DNA of 64,000 nt from Streptomyces sp. MJM8645 (GCF_001625365.1 NZ_LJJF01000002.1:1151501-1215500), one strand, 5' to 3'; shown: positions 36,997 to 45,525, counted from the stretch's first letter. Notes: generated by a model from the letters alone, not told the origin. Made by a program: numbers and translations.

Positions 36997-37419
36997 TCAG
37001 CGCATCCAGCCAGGTGTTTCGACGCCCGTGAAGTCATTCCAGGCACGGCAGTAGGCACGGGACTTCGGGCCCACGTCCGCCCAGACAGAGCTGAGGTCGA
37101 ACCCCTCGTCCCAGGTGTTCAGCAGTGCCTCGAAGAACCCGGTGACAACAGCCGTCCTGTCCTCATCACTGCCCTGCGCCTGAATCCTCTCCAAGAGTTG
37201 CAGTACCCGTCGGCTCTGCTCCGGAGTGAACTCGGCCGACTGTTCACCGAAGACCCTCCCGAGAGTTCCCAGCCGAAGTGTCAGTGGCGGAACATCGTCC
37301 TCGTCCTCCTCAACGGTGTCCGCCGCAGGGCCTTGCCAGCTCTCGACGTCGGCACGGTCGGCATCCGCCAGGGCCTCGCTGACGCCGATCAGTTCTTCCC
37401 ACCACGGCGGGGTTGTCAC
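36997..37419 (-). CDS. small acidic immunity-like hypothetical protein
   Basis: 140 residues, acidic, beginning MTTPPWWEELIGVSEALADADR. The middle contains a helical LTLRLGTLGRVFGEQSAEF segment and the C-terminal part reads TAVVTGFFEALLNTWDEGFDL. It resembles the small acidic immunity-like proteins that accompany SUKH genes in Streptomyces; I do not name a family. GTG start at 37419, with GGGAGG 6-7 nt upstream. A TATATA box lies further upstream on the same strand. It is divergent from the SMI1-type gene. Confidence 0.7.
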   Translation of the reverse strand: MTTPPWWEELIGVSEALADADRADVESWQGPAADTVEEDEDDVPPLTLRLGTLGRVFGEQSAEFTPEQSRRVLQLLERIQAQGSDEDRTAVVTGFFEALLNTWDEGFDLSSVWADVGPKSRAYCRAWNDFTGVETPGWMR

Positions 37420-37420
37420 C

Positions 37421-37458
37421 TGTGACCTCCCTATATATCTGTACTGATTCAGGTCACA
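37421..37458 (-). promoter_or_regulatory. promoter/operator-like region with TGTGACCT inverted repeat
   Basis: TGTGACCT (37421-37428) and AGGTCACA (37451-37458) are an 8-bp inverted repeat flanking a TATATA-type -10-like box. The copy nearest the gene overlaps its ribosome-binding site, so protein binding or an RNA hairpin could control the 37-kb minus-strand gene. Confidence 0.45.
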
Positions 37459-37544
37459 GCATCCCTCACCGCCTGGATCACACCCTCAGTAGCACCCCCC
37501 TGCCGCCAGGGCCTTGAAGCGCCGAGGTCATATCCTGGCCGATC

Positions 37545-38276
37545 ATGCGGAGCATTGACTGGGACGACGTCCGGGGGCGGGTACGCGCGGTGCGCGAGGA
37601 GCGGGCGTGGAGCGGGGCGGGGGCTGAGCTGGCTGCGCCGCTGGCCGAAATCCAGGTGGTGGAGGCGGAGCGGCAGTTCGGGATCACGTTTCCGGCGGAC
37701 TACCGGGAGTTCCTGCTGCGGGTGAGTGCGGGCGGACGGTGGCCCAAGGAGTTGCGGCAGGGACCCCACGGGTGGCACTGGGCAGGGGACGCGGACACCC
37801 AACTGGAGCGGCTGCACGTGCCGTTCCCCGATCACGACACCGCACTGGCGGCGAGTGACGAGGTGTGGGAGAAGTGCGTGCGGGAAGAGGATTATGCCGA
37901 CCCTGCCGACTTCGCGGCCGCCCGGGACGCTCGGAACGAGGCCGTGGAGGCGGCGGAGCGGGACCGAGTCACGGGCGGTGTGTTTCTGGCGGGCCATGGC
38001 CACAACTTCAGCACCCTGCTCATCGTCAGCGGTTCGGACCGCGGCAGCATGTGGTTCGACGGGCGGCCGACCTGCGATCGTCTCAACCCGCTGCTGACGG
38101 ATGCGGGACGACCGGCCGGCTTCGGTGAGTGGTACATCGACTGGCTGGAACACGAGGAGGGTCTGACGACCCCGGAGCTGGAGGAAGCCGCTCGCAACCA
38201 GTGGCACCGCGGTGTCGGCACGCCCATCTGGCTCCGCTGGTTCGACGACTGGGAGGACAACCGCCGCGGTCGGTAG
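37545..38276 (+). CDS. SMI1/KNR4 (SUKH) family protein
   Basis: 243 residues with the SUKH signature: VEAERQFGITFPADYREFLLRVSAGG near the N terminus, then an extended alpha/beta region and GEWYIDWLEHEEG near the C terminus. In bacteria this superfamily commonly serves as immunity protein against nuclease toxins. No toxin, PAAR, Rhs or secretion gene lies nearby, so it may be an orphan immunity gene or have another regulatory role. The neighbours (36997, 38376 and 39207) are of similar small-domain type and may form an immunity reservoir. Confidence 0.82.
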   Translation: MRSIDWDDVRGRVRAVREERAWSGAGAELAAPLAEIQVVEAERQFGITFPADYREFLLRVSAGGRWPKELRQGPHGWHWAGDADTQLERLHVPFPDHDTALAASDEVWEKCVREEDYADPADFAAARDARNEAVEAAERDRVTGGVFLAGHGHNFSTLLIVSGSDRGSMWFDGRPTCDRLNPLLTDAGRPAGFGEWYIDWLEHEEGLTTPELEEAARNQWHRGVGTPIWLRWFDDWEDNRRGR

Positions 38277-38375
38277 CCCACCTACCACGAAGGCGTCCGT
38301 CATCGCCGAGCCCATGGCAGTCGTGATCGGAAAGAAACGGCCACCGAGCGGCATCGATACGGGCAGACTGGGGTG

Positions 38376-39092
38376 ATGAACTTCGAGGCGGGGCTTGGCG
38401 AGGGTGGCTGGGACGATGACGGGGCCCTCCAGGCTGCGCTGAGGCGTACCGCCGAGGAACTCGGGCTCGCCCTGCCCGAGTTGGACGGGCGGTGGGGTCG
38501 ACTCGCGGAGTACGTCGACGCGGGGAGCGGCCGGCGCGTGGTGGTGTGTCCGCCCGACGAGGGGCAGCGGACCTTCCGGGTGAGACTCCAGGGCTACCGC
38601 GCGCCCCTGGCCTGTGGGTGGACCTCGGACCTGGCGAAGGTAGTCACGGCGACGGCGGCGTGGACGGGCGGCGCGGGGCTTGAGGAGACCCGGGCGCGCG
38701 CCTCGTTCATCCGGTTCAGGCCCTGGGCCCTCGCCCACGAGCGGGAGCCGTTCGGCGCCGTCGAGTTGACGTGGCTCGTCAAGCTCGACCGCGTCCACAA
38801 CCCGCCGTACAAGCGGCACCCGCGTGCCCACGCGCTGCTGGCGGCGGCGTACGCCCAGCCGGTGCTCCGGCAGCTGATGCCGGTCAACAGCCACTTCAAC
38901 CTCTGGTTCTCCACCAGTGTCGAGGAGTTCTGGAGGAGGAAGGCCCGGATCGGGTACGTCATCTGCCCGTACGACGAGGGGCTGTACGGGGTGCGGAACG
39001 ACGGCGAGTTGCTCGCGCGCACCGAGACGCCGGAGGAAGCCGTCGCCCTTGTGGTGGCCGCCCTCCCGGAGGGGATCGGGCCGGCGCGCTGA
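38376..39092 (+). CDS. DUF6193-like protein
   Basis: About 238 residues. The C-terminal half carries LLAAAYAQPVLRQLMPVNSHFNLWFST, followed by a short YVICPYDEGLYGVR strand pair, the pattern I associate with Streptomyces DUF6193 proteins. Their biochemical role is unknown; they often sit among immunity-like genes. The ATG at 38376 is used; a GTG immediately upstream (38373) is equally possible. A strong hairpin follows the gene. Confidence 0.65.
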   Translation: MNFEAGLGEGGWDDDGALQAALRRTAEELGLALPELDGRWGRLAEYVDAGSGRRVVVCPPDEGQRTFRVRLQGYRAPLACGWTSDLAKVVTATAAWTGGAGLEETRARASFIRFRPWALAHEREPFGAVELTWLVKLDRVHNPPYKRHPRAHALLAAAYAQPVLRQLMPVNSHFNLWFSTSVEEFWRRKARIGYVICPYDEGLYGVRNDGELLARTETPEEAVALVVAALPEGIGPAR

Positions 39093-39133
39093 AGCGACGC
39101 TAAGAACCGCGGGCGGCGCATGGGGCTTTCGCA

Positions 39134-39166
39134 GCACGGGAAGTCGGACTGGCCGACTTCCCGTGC
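39134..39166. terminator. 14-bp perfect hairpin
   Basis: GCACGGGAAGTCGG and CCGACTTCCCGTGC are exact reverse complements around a 5-nt loop, 42 nt after the DUF6193-like stop and 40 nt before the next start. There is no T-tract. The core is shared with the hairpin at 55547-55571. Confidence 0.75.
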
Positions 39167-39206
39167 AGAGGGCGAGATCCGTCCGACGCTCCTTTAAGAT
39201 CCCACG

Positions 39207-39617
39207 GTGAAGATCTGGACGGAGCGCCCTGCCAGAGCCGACGTCGAAGCAGTCGTCTGTCGCTACTTCAGTCTGCTCCGAACCGAGCGGATCCCCGAGG
39301 CCGTGGAACTCGTCGATCACACCTCGGTCCGGCATGTGCTCAAGTCACTATGGGCCGGCTCGGTCGAGACGAACGCCGACGAGGACAAGGACGAGGACAA
39401 GGACGAGACAAACGGCAGCCCTGCTGCCGACGGGTGGGACCAGGACTTGTCCTGGCTCCGCGAACTCGATCTCGCGGACTTCCACTGGGGCCACGAAGGC
39501 ACCGGTTTCTACGTCGAGATCACCTACCGCGCACGGATCATCGAGGTGTCATTGAGCTTCTGGGTCAAGCCCACCGACGCCGGCTGGGTCCTCTCGGGGC
39601 CGGCCACCCTCTGGTAG
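39207..39617 (+). CDS. hypothetical protein with acidic KDED insert
   Basis: 136 residues, GTG start. N-terminal MKIWTERPARADVEAVVCRYF, then a DEDKDEDKDE low-complexity acidic segment, then a beta-rich C-terminal half (GTGFYVEITYRARIIEVSLSFWV). The shape resembles a small immunity or NTF2-like fold, but I do not recognise a family. It is convergent with the flavin reductase gene. Confidence 0.6.
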   Translation: MKIWTERPARADVEAVVCRYFSLLRTERIPEAVELVDHTSVRHVLKSLWAGSVETNADEDKDEDKDETNGSPAADGWDQDLSWLRELDLADFHWGHEGTGFYVEITYRARIIEVSLSFWVKPTDAGWVLSGPATLW

Positions 39618-39638
39618 GAGGACGAACAAAAGAGCAGT

Positions 39639-40277
39639 TCAGACGGTCGCCGACTGGAGCTGGTGCGGCATGTTCCAGCCCTCGGCGAGCCTCGACGGGT
39701 GAACGTTGTCTCCCCCGCCGAAGAACTCGCAGAACTTCATGATCAGCGGGTCCCAGCCGAGCGGGTCCACGTAGTGCGTCCCGGGGATGACGAGGTCCTC
39801 CTCGACATGGGCGCGAAGGACCTCGACCTCGAAGGCGGTGGCGTGCGGCTCGGGACCGCCGAAGGGGTGGGCCGAGACGACCTTGCACTCCAGCTGGACC
39901 GGGCATTCCGCGACCCTGGGGGCTCGGACCAGGTCCGACGCCTGTTCGGTCAGCTGTGCGACCGAGAACTTGTCCGGCTCGTACCGGTAGCCCTGCTTCA
40001 CCTTGTAGTCCGCCACGGTCGGCTTCCCGGTGGTGAGCGCGATCCGGTCGACGGCATCGACCATCGCCGACGAGGGCAGGTTGAGCACGCACTCGCCTTC
40101 TCGCAGCAGGTTCGCGGTGGTCTGGCCGTTGTTGCCGAGACCGAGCATGCAGGACTGGCCCAGCCACCACACCGAGGACATCGGCGCGAGGTTCGCCGTA
40201 CCGTCCTCGTTGAGTGAGCTGATCAGCACCACCGGAGTTCCGAAGTACAGGACCTTGAGCCCGGGGACGACGTGCAT
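39639..40277 (-). CDS. flavin reductase-like FMN-binding split-barrel protein
   Basis: 212 residues. TPVVLISSLNEDGTANLAPMSSVWWLG and ECVLNLPSS are typical of the flavin-reductase-like split barrel that binds FMN/FAD and supplies reduced flavin or acts as a small oxidoreductase. GAAAGG lies upstream of the ATG. In principle it could supply reduced FMN to a luciferase-like monooxygenase such as the domain in the 4.1-12.8 kb NRPS, but it is 27 kb away on the other strand, so the link is speculative. Confidence 0.85.
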   Translation of the reverse strand: MHVVPGLKVLYFGTPVVLISSLNEDGTANLAPMSSVWWLGQSCMLGLGNNGQTTANLLREGECVLNLPSSAMVDAVDRIALTTGKPTVADYKVKQGYRYEPDKFSVAQLTEQASDLVRAPRVAECPVQLECKVVSAHPFGGPEPHATAFEVEVLRAHVEEDLVIPGTHYVDPLGWDPLIMKFCEFFGGGDNVHPSRLAEGWNMPHQLQSATV

Positions 40278-40441
40278 GCGCTGTGCCTTTCGCGAAGTGC
40301 CAGACGAACAGGTCCGCGATCAGGAACACGAACCGTCGCCGACTCTCTCGCGAGCGGGACACCGGCGCTGGCGGAAACGCGACACCGCATTTCGGGGGTG
40401 GCGAGTCGGCGAACACGCTGTTCAACCGCGTGAAACGAGCA

Positions 40442-40471
40442 GAAGGGCCACCCAGTCGAGGGCAGCCCTTC
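40442..40471 (-). terminator. candidate terminator of the Nudix gene
   Basis: GAAGGGC and GCCCTTC form a 7-bp stem with a 16-nt loop, 20 nt past the Nudix stop on the minus strand. It is modest and lacks a clear T-tract. Confidence 0.4.
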
Positions 40472-40491
40472 CGCGACCTCCGCGGCGCGTG

Positions 40492-40950
40492 TCAGCGAGC
40501 GAGCAACTCGCGCACGGCGTCACTCACCTCGGGCAACTCGCCGGGTAGGGCCCACTGGTAGGCGTCGTGCTCGGTGAGGACGACGGGCTCGGCCTTCTCC
40601 ACGGTGACGGCGAAGTTGAACTGGCGAGTGTTGCCGCCTCGACTGTTCCAGTAGTCGAAGTGGCCGACGTAGCCGATAACTTGATGGATCGTCAGACCAG
40701 TCTCCTCGCTGGTCTCGCGGTGCAGGGCGCCCAGAATCCCCTCCCCCTCTTCGACCGTCCCGGAGGGAACCTCCCACAGGCCGCCCAGGTAGTCGCTGGG
40801 GTTGCGACGCACGAGCAGGACCCGACCTCCGTGGTTGATCACGGCGGCGGCGACGAAGCCGGTGATGCCTGCGGATTCAGCGTCGGCCGCGAGCCGGGCC
40901 GCGAACTCAGGAGACGGGGAGGGAGAGGGAGAGGGGAAGGCGGTGGTCAC
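40492..40950 (-). CDS. Nudix hydrolase
   Basis: 152 residues with a complete Nudix box, GTVEEGEGILGALHRETSEETGL, matching Gx5Ex7REUxEExGU. It should hydrolyse a nucleoside-diphosphate-linked substrate; the exact one is unknown. The N terminus carries a repetitive Ser-Pro run. The start codon GTG overlaps the stop of a truncated upstream frame (GTGA), showing that the gene was once second in an operon. Confidence 0.9.
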   Translation of the reverse strand: MTTAFPSPSPSPSPEFAARLAADAESAGITGFVAAAVINHGGRVLLVRRNPSDYLGGLWEVPSGTVEEGEGILGALHRETSEETGLTIHQVIGYVGHFDYWNSRGGNTRQFNFAVTVEKAEPVVLTEHDAYQWALPGELPEVSDAVRELLAR

Positions 40951-41105
40951 AACAGCTCCTCGTGATGGTCGCCGATCTTGATGGCCGCACGGACGTACTG
41001 CTCGGCCAGTTCGAGATCCTGCTCACGATGCCAGACCGGAAGCTTGATCATGTCCGCGTGGGCACGCCCTGCCGCGCTCCCACGAGAGGACCCGCGGGAT
41101 CTTCC
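40947..41105 (-). pseudogene. 3' remnant of a gene once coupled to the Nudix gene
   Basis: An open frame with no plausible full-length start reads ADMIKLPVWHREQDLELAEQ and ends IGDHHEELL, its TGA overlapping the Nudix GTG. It is bounded upstream by an in-frame stop. The well-formed C-terminal sequence without a body suggests deletion or insertion near 41.1 kb, where the hydrolase gene now begins. Family not recognised. Confidence 0.6.
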
Positions 41106-41157
41106 TCACCTACGACGGCCCGCCGTCACCCACCAACCCGGCGGCGGGGGCCGATCG

Positions 41158-42075
41158 TCAGCTCCGGGTCTCCTGCCGGGTTGAGGTGATGAACTGCAGC
41201 AGGTGTTCGTTGACCAGGTCGGGGCGTTCCAGGTTGAGGCCGTGGCCGGCTCGTTGCACGATCTCGGCCCGGACTCCCGGGATCAGCGCGGTGACCCGCT
41301 GGAGGACGTGGCGCGGGCGGAGCAGGGCGCTGCGCTTGCCCAGCAGGACGAGGGTGGGCAGGCGGATGGAGCTCAGTTCCTCGTCGGTGAACGGCCTGGC
41401 GGCGGGGCGGGTGTTCGGCTTGTAGCTGCGCATGCCGAGCATCAGGGGGGCGATCATCTCGGGCGGCGAGCTGAGTGCGGGGTTGGCGAGCAGGCGTCCG
41501 AGCGCGGGGCGCAGCGGCCGCGGGGCGAGCATGCCGAACAGGCCGCCGATCATGTGGGCGTAGAACCGGGCGGGGACCTTCTCGATGCCGCCGGGGTCCA
41601 TCGGTGCGATCGACGCGAGGCGTTCGGGTGCGTGGATGGCCTGGTTGAGGGTCAGCCAGCCACCGTAGGAGAGGCCGACCAGGTGGATGCGGTCGAGTCC
41701 GAGGCCGGCGAAGACCTCGCCGAGCCAGGCCGCGTTCTCCTCGGAGCCGGCCGCGACGGCGCGTTGGACGCTGCGGCCGGGGTCGTCGAGCGTGTCGATC
41801 GCGTAGACGGGGTGGTGTTCGCCCAGGGCGGCGATCTGCGGGTACCAGTTGGACGGGTGTCCGGCGTGGCCGTGCAGCAGCACGATCGGTTCGCCGGTTT
41901 CGGATCCGTCGGGTCCGTCGGGTCCGTAGTGGTGGACGTGGACGGTGCCGTAGCTGGTTTCGACATCGAGTTCCCGACGGGGGCCGGGCCACAGCTCCAT
42001 CGCGCGGTCGTAGGCCTCAAGGAACTTCGTTCGGGCTTTCTCGCTGACGAAGTGTCCGACGCTGGTCCTGGTCAT
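41158..42075 (-). CDS. alpha/beta hydrolase
   Basis: 305 residues from the ATG at 42075, chosen for its GGGAGGGACC ribosome site. The fold motifs are VLLHGHAGHPSNW (oxyanion region), nucleophile elbow GLSYGG, a lid rich in Pro and Leu, and the late AGHGLNLERPD histidine. It probably hydrolyses an ester or similar small molecule. It is divergent from the TetR gene with a palindrome between them, so it is the likely regulated target. A detoxification role is plausible but unproven. Confidence 0.88.
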   Translation of the reverse strand: MTRTSVGHFVSEKARTKFLEAYDRAMELWPGPRRELDVETSYGTVHVHHYGPDGPDGSETGEPIVLLHGHAGHPSNWYPQIAALGEHHPVYAIDTLDDPGRSVQRAVAAGSEENAAWLGEVFAGLGLDRIHLVGLSYGGWLTLNQAIHAPERLASIAPMDPGGIEKVPARFYAHMIGGLFGMLAPRPLRPALGRLLANPALSSPPEMIAPLMLGMRSYKPNTRPAARPFTDEELSSIRLPTLVLLGKRSALLRPRHVLQRVTALIPGVRAEIVQRAGHGLNLERPDLVNEHLLQFITSTRQETRS

Positions 42076-42117
42076 GGTCCCTCCCGGTGCTCGGAATGCA
42101 CGAAGCAGCAGCACTTG

Positions 42118-42135
42118 ATGGTATGTTTGTACCAT
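42118..42135. promoter_or_regulatory. TetR-type operator palindrome
   Basis: ATGGTATGTTTGTACCAT has perfect 6-bp arms (ATGGTA and TACCAT) around 6 nt. It sits between the divergent hydrolase and TetR genes, 22 nt before the TetR ATG, placing it where it could cover both promoters. Confidence 0.75.
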
Positions 42136-42157
42136 AAAAACGTTTGGAGGGAACCCG

Positions 42158-42799
42158 ATGCCGAAGCTGGTGGATCACGAGGAGCGGCGGGCCCACATCA
42201 TCGACGCCCTGCTGCGCACGGCGGCGGACACCGGGCTGCACGCCGTCACCATGCGGTCCGTCGCGATCGAGGCGGGCGTCTCGGTGCGGCTCGTGCAGTA
42301 CTACTTCGACACCAAGGAGCAGCTGCTGCTCGCGGCGCTCACCCGCCTGGCCGCACGGATGGGCGAACGGATCCAAGAGCGAGTCCAGCAACGGATCCAG
42401 GAGCGGGTCCGCGACCGCGCCGGGGCGGCCGGGCCCGCGGCGTCACCGCGCGACATCGTCGAGGCGGTCCTGCTGGAGTCCGTGCCGACGGACGAGGAGA
42501 GCCGGACCTTCCACCTCGTCTACACCGAGTACGCGGTGCTCTCCATCACCGACCCCGCGCTCGCCGGCCAGTCGTTCCTCTCGGCGCCCAACGAGATGGA
42601 GGACTTCCTGGTCGGCCAGTTGACCGCCGCCCGACAGGCCGGGGACACCGATCCGTGCATGGACGCCCGCCAGGAGGCCGTCGTCCTCCTGGCGGTCTCC
42701 GCCGGCCTGGGCCTGAGCGTCCTCCTCGGCCAGCGGACGGCGGACGACGCGGTGGCGGTCCTGCACTACCACCTCGGCCGGCTCTTCCCCGGCTCGTAA
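42158..42799 (+). CDS. TetR-family transcriptional regulator
   Basis: 213 residues. The N-terminal HTH reads RRAHIIDALLRTAADTGLHAVTMRSVAIEAGVSVRLVQYYFDTKEQLL, a standard TetR DNA-binding domain. The rest is a helical ligand-binding domain with a Gln/Arg-rich stretch (about 68-85). It should repress the divergent hydrolase gene and itself through the 42118-42135 palindrome. The ligand is unknown. TGGAGG precedes the ATG. Confidence 0.92.
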   Translation: MPKLVDHEERRAHIIDALLRTAADTGLHAVTMRSVAIEAGVSVRLVQYYFDTKEQLLLAALTRLAARMGERIQERVQQRIQERVRDRAGAAGPAASPRDIVEAVLLESVPTDEESRTFHLVYTEYAVLSITDPALAGQSFLSAPNEMEDFLVGQLTAARQAGDTDPCMDARQEAVVLLAVSAGLGLSVLLGQRTADDAVAVLHYHLGRLFPGS

Positions 42800-42862
42800 G
42801 CCCTCGACGGCGACGCCATCGACGGAAGCGGCAGCCGACCGTAGGCACCCCCGGCCGGGGCG

Positions 42863-44302
42863 TCAGAGCCGTTCGGGGACGGGGTTGCCGACGGCCTCGA
42901 TGGCGCGGCGGACGGGGACCTTCAGCAGGAGGACGAAGCCGATGAGGAAGAAGACCAGCAGCGAGATGATCGCCGAACGGTAGCTGCCGGTGATCTGGTA
43001 GGCGAGGCCGAAGACCAGCGGGCCCATCCAACTGGTTCCGCGGTCACTGACCTTGTAGACGCTGAAGTACTCGGCTTCCCGGCCCGCCGGGATGAGGTGG
43101 GAGAACAGCGAGCGCGAGAGCGCCTGGCTGCCGCCGAGCACCAGGCCGATCATGCAGGCCAGGGCGAAGAACCAGACGGGCTGGTGGGCGGGCATCAGGT
43201 ACCCGAGGGCGAGGGTGGCCACCCAGCCGACCAGGGATCCGAGGACGGTCCGCTTGGCGCCGTAGCGGCGGGCGATCCGGCCGAGGAGCAGCGCGCCGCC
43301 GATCGCCACGATCTGGACCAGGAGCACGGCGGCGACCAACGTGGTCTGGTCCATGCCGAGTTCCTCGCTGCCGTAGAGCGAGGCCTGGGAGACGACGGTC
43401 TGGATGCCGTCGTTGTAGCAGAGGAAGGCGCCCAGGTAGAGCAGCGTGAGCGGGTATTGGCGCATCCCGCGCAGGGTGCGGGCGAGTTCACGCAGGCTGC
43501 CGGCGGCGGGCCGGTCCGGCGCAGGGGCGGGTCGGTCGGGCACGGCGACGATACGGTCGGGGGCCGCGCCCGCCCGGGAGGGCAGCCGCAGCATCGGGAC
43601 GATCGTGAACAGCGCCCACCACAGGCCGGCCGAGGCCAGGCAGATCCGCACGGCGGTGCCGGAGGACAGGCCGAGCGCGTCGTGGCCCTGGAACAGCGCC
43701 AGGTTGGCGATCAGCAGCAGTCCGCCGCCCGCGTAGCCGTAGGCCCAGCCCTTGGAGGAGACCGCGTCGCGCTCGTCGGGGGTGGCCAGGCCGGGGAGGT
43801 AGGCGTAGGAGAGGGCGACCGACACCGCGTACGCGATGTTGGCGACCACCAGCAGTGCGCCGCCGAGCAGGTAGCGGTCGCCGTCGAGGAGGAACATCCC
43901 CATCGTGGCGACCGCGCCGACGTAGGCGAAGCCGCACATCAGCTCCTTGTGCCGCCCGGTGCGGTCCGCGACCGTACCGGTCAGCAGCATCGCCGCGACC
44001 GAGAGCAGCACGGAGAAGGAGACCGTGTACGGGAAGAACGACCCGGCGCGCACCGACAGTCCGAGCGGGTGCACGTCGCCGGCCGCGTCGGCGGCGTTCT
44101 TGGCGACGGTGGTCAGGTACGGCCCGAGGAAGACCGTCAGGACGGTGGCCGAGAAGGCGGCGTTGGCCCAGTCGTTGATGTACCAGCCGAACCGTATCCG
44201 GCGCAGGGCGCTGTCGTCGGCGGCGGCGGCCGCGCGCTCCGGCGGGCCGTCCGGAAGATCGTCCGGCCGACGGTCCGGCAGGTTGTCCGTGGTGCTCGTC
44301 AT
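42863..44302 (-). CDS. MFS transporter, Atg22/UMF1-like
   Basis: 479 residues with about 12 hydrophobic segments. The opening FGWYINDWANAAFSATVLTVFLGPYL is the hallmark of the UMF1/Atg22-like branch of the major facilitator superfamily. VADRTGRHKE and GSQALSRSLFSHLIPAGREAEYF fit the family loops. A Pro/Asp-rich loop lies between the two halves. The ATG at 44302 overlaps the stop of the upstream gdpD-like gene (ATGA), so the two are coupled. A phosphodiesterase product such as glycerol phosphate or a headgroup alcohol could be the substrate, inferred only from coupling. Confidence 0.9.
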   Translation of the reverse strand: MTSTTDNLPDRRPDDLPDGPPERAAAAADDSALRRIRFGWYINDWANAAFSATVLTVFLGPYLTTVAKNAADAAGDVHPLGLSVRAGSFFPYTVSFSVLLSVAAMLLTGTVADRTGRHKELMCGFAYVGAVATMGMFLLDGDRYLLGGALLVVANIAYAVSVALSYAYLPGLATPDERDAVSSKGWAYGYAGGGLLLIANLALFQGHDALGLSSGTAVRICLASAGLWWALFTIVPMLRLPSRAGAAPDRIVAVPDRPAPAPDRPAAGSLRELARTLRGMRQYPLTLLYLGAFLCYNDGIQTVVSQASLYGSEELGMDQTTLVAAVLLVQIVAIGGALLLGRIARRYGAKRTVLGSLVGWVATLALGYLMPAHQPVWFFALACMIGLVLGGSQALSRSLFSHLIPAGREAEYFSVYKVSDRGTSWMGPLVFGLAYQITGSYRSAIISLLVFFLIGFVLLLKVPVRRAIEAVGNPVPERL

Positions 44303-45126
44303 GGGGCTCCCATCACCGTGCTGGAGCCGGTGCTGCCGTCGCTCCAGCAGCCGCGCTCGCCGAGGACGTCCCGCAGGACGTCTATGCGATCGGCCATGAT
44401 GCCATCCACACCGAGGCCGAGGAGAGCCCTGATCCGTGTGGGATCGTCCACAGTCCAGACGTGAACCTGGAGGCCGAGGCGGTGGGCGGCGCGTACGAAG
44501 GCCCGGTCGACGACCCGGACGCCCCGGTGCCGCTCCGGCACCTGCGCGCACACCCCTGCGAACGGCGCCCCGAACCGCGTCCCGGACCCCGCCCCGCGCC
44601 CCCGCAGCAGCGGCCCGGCCAGCGAACGCAGCCGCAGCCGGGCCACCTCGCGCGGGCCGAGCGAGGTGGCCAGTCGGGGGCCCGCGGCGGCGCGGACGGC
44701 GGCGAGGCGACTGTCGGAGAAGCCGCCGACGCAGACCCGGTCCCAGGCGCCGGTCCGGCGGATCGTCTCGACCAGCGGCCCGACGGCGGCCGCCGCCTTG
44801 ACGTCGACGTTGAAGCGGGCCCCGGGGAACGCGTCGAGCAGGTCCTCCAGCAGCGGCACGGGCTCGGTGCCGCCGATCCGGGCCTGCCTGACGGTGTCCC
44901 AGGGCAGTTCGGCCACCGCCCCGGTGCGGTCGGTGACCCGGTCGAGGCGGGTGTCGTGAAAGGCCACCAGTACGCCGTCGCGGGTGGCGTGCACGTCCGT
45001 TTCGAGGTAGCAGTACCCGAGGGCGACGGCGGCCGCGAAGGCGGCGAGCGAGTTCTCGGGGTGGCCGAGGTCACCGCCCCGGTGCGCGAAGGCGAGCGGC
45101 CCGGGGTGGTCGAGGAAGGGGTGCAT
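44299..45126 (-). CDS. glycerophosphodiester phosphodiesterase
   Basis: 275 residues. LAFAHRGGDLGHPENSLAAF contains the catalytic His/Arg and the ENS metal ligand; LETDVHATRDGVLVAFHD supplies the ExD ligands and second His; HVWTVDDPTRIRALLGLGVDGIMAD is the closing GDPD motif. No signal peptide, so a cytoplasmic enzyme that cleaves glycerophosphodiesters to glycerol-3-phosphate and an alcohol. It is the first gene of a two-gene operon with the MFS transporter, and a TTGACA-containing candidate promoter lies upstream. Confidence 0.92.
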   Translation of the reverse strand: MHPFLDHPGPLAFAHRGGDLGHPENSLAAFAAAVALGYCYLETDVHATRDGVLVAFHDTRLDRVTDRTGAVAELPWDTVRQARIGGTEPVPLLEDLLDAFPGARFNVDVKAAAAVGPLVETIRRTGAWDRVCVGGFSDSRLAAVRAAAGPRLATSLGPREVARLRLRSLAGPLLRGRGAGSGTRFGAPFAGVCAQVPERHRGVRVVDRAFVRAAHRLGLQVHVWTVDDPTRIRALLGLGVDGIMADRIDVLRDVLGERGCWSDGSTGSSTVMGAP

Positions 45127-45151
45127 GTGGTGCTCCGAGCTGCTGGGATGC

Positions 45152-45178
45152 GCGTTACAGTATTACGCACCCTGTCAA
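45152..45178 (-). promoter_or_regulatory. candidate promoter/operator of the gdpD-MFS operon
   Basis: On the minus strand a consensus TTGACA (45178-45173) is followed by GCGTAATACTGTAACGC, an imperfect palindrome. The -10 match is weak, so the palindrome may be an operator downstream of -35. It sits about 26-50 nt before the gdpD start and touches the stop of the neighbouring minus-strand gene. Confidence 0.4.
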
Positions 45179-45525
45179 GCAGTAACGCCGGTACCGCCAG
45201 TAGTGCCATCAGTGCCATCAGCACCAGCAGTACCGCTACCACCCGGATCGTCGACGCGGCGCAGATCGTAGAGGTACGACTTGCCGGCCTTCCAACTGCG
45301 CCAAGGGCCGAGCGGAGGGATCAGCTCCCGGTCGTCCGTCCGCCCCGCCAGCGGCCCGGAGTTGGCGACCCCGTCGGCGCCGACGGTGCACCAGCCCCGC
45401 TCCGGCAGCCACCGGCACCACACGTCCAGGTCCAGCCGCTTGTACGACGGCCTGCCGTTGAACACGCCGTCCGCGCGGAAGTGGTACACCAGACCGTCCA
45501 GGCGGCGAACGAACTCGATCGACAC
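45175..45525 (-). CDS. small hypothetical protein
   Basis: 116 residues from a GTG with GGGGGGAG upstream. It begins MSIEFVRRLDGLVYHFRAD and has a Trp/Arg-rich core (DVWCRWLPERGWCTV), ending in a Gly/Thr/Asp repetitive tail. No membrane segment. No family recognised. It is divergent from the tRNA-like element and the 787-residue gene, with 110 nt between its GTG and the cloverleaf. Confidence 0.6.
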   Translation of the reverse strand: MSIEFVRRLDGLVYHFRADGVFNGRPSYKRLDLDVWCRWLPERGWCTVGADGVANSGPLAGRTDDRELIPPLGPWRSWKAGKSYLYDLRRVDDPGGSGTAGADGTDGTTGGTGVTA

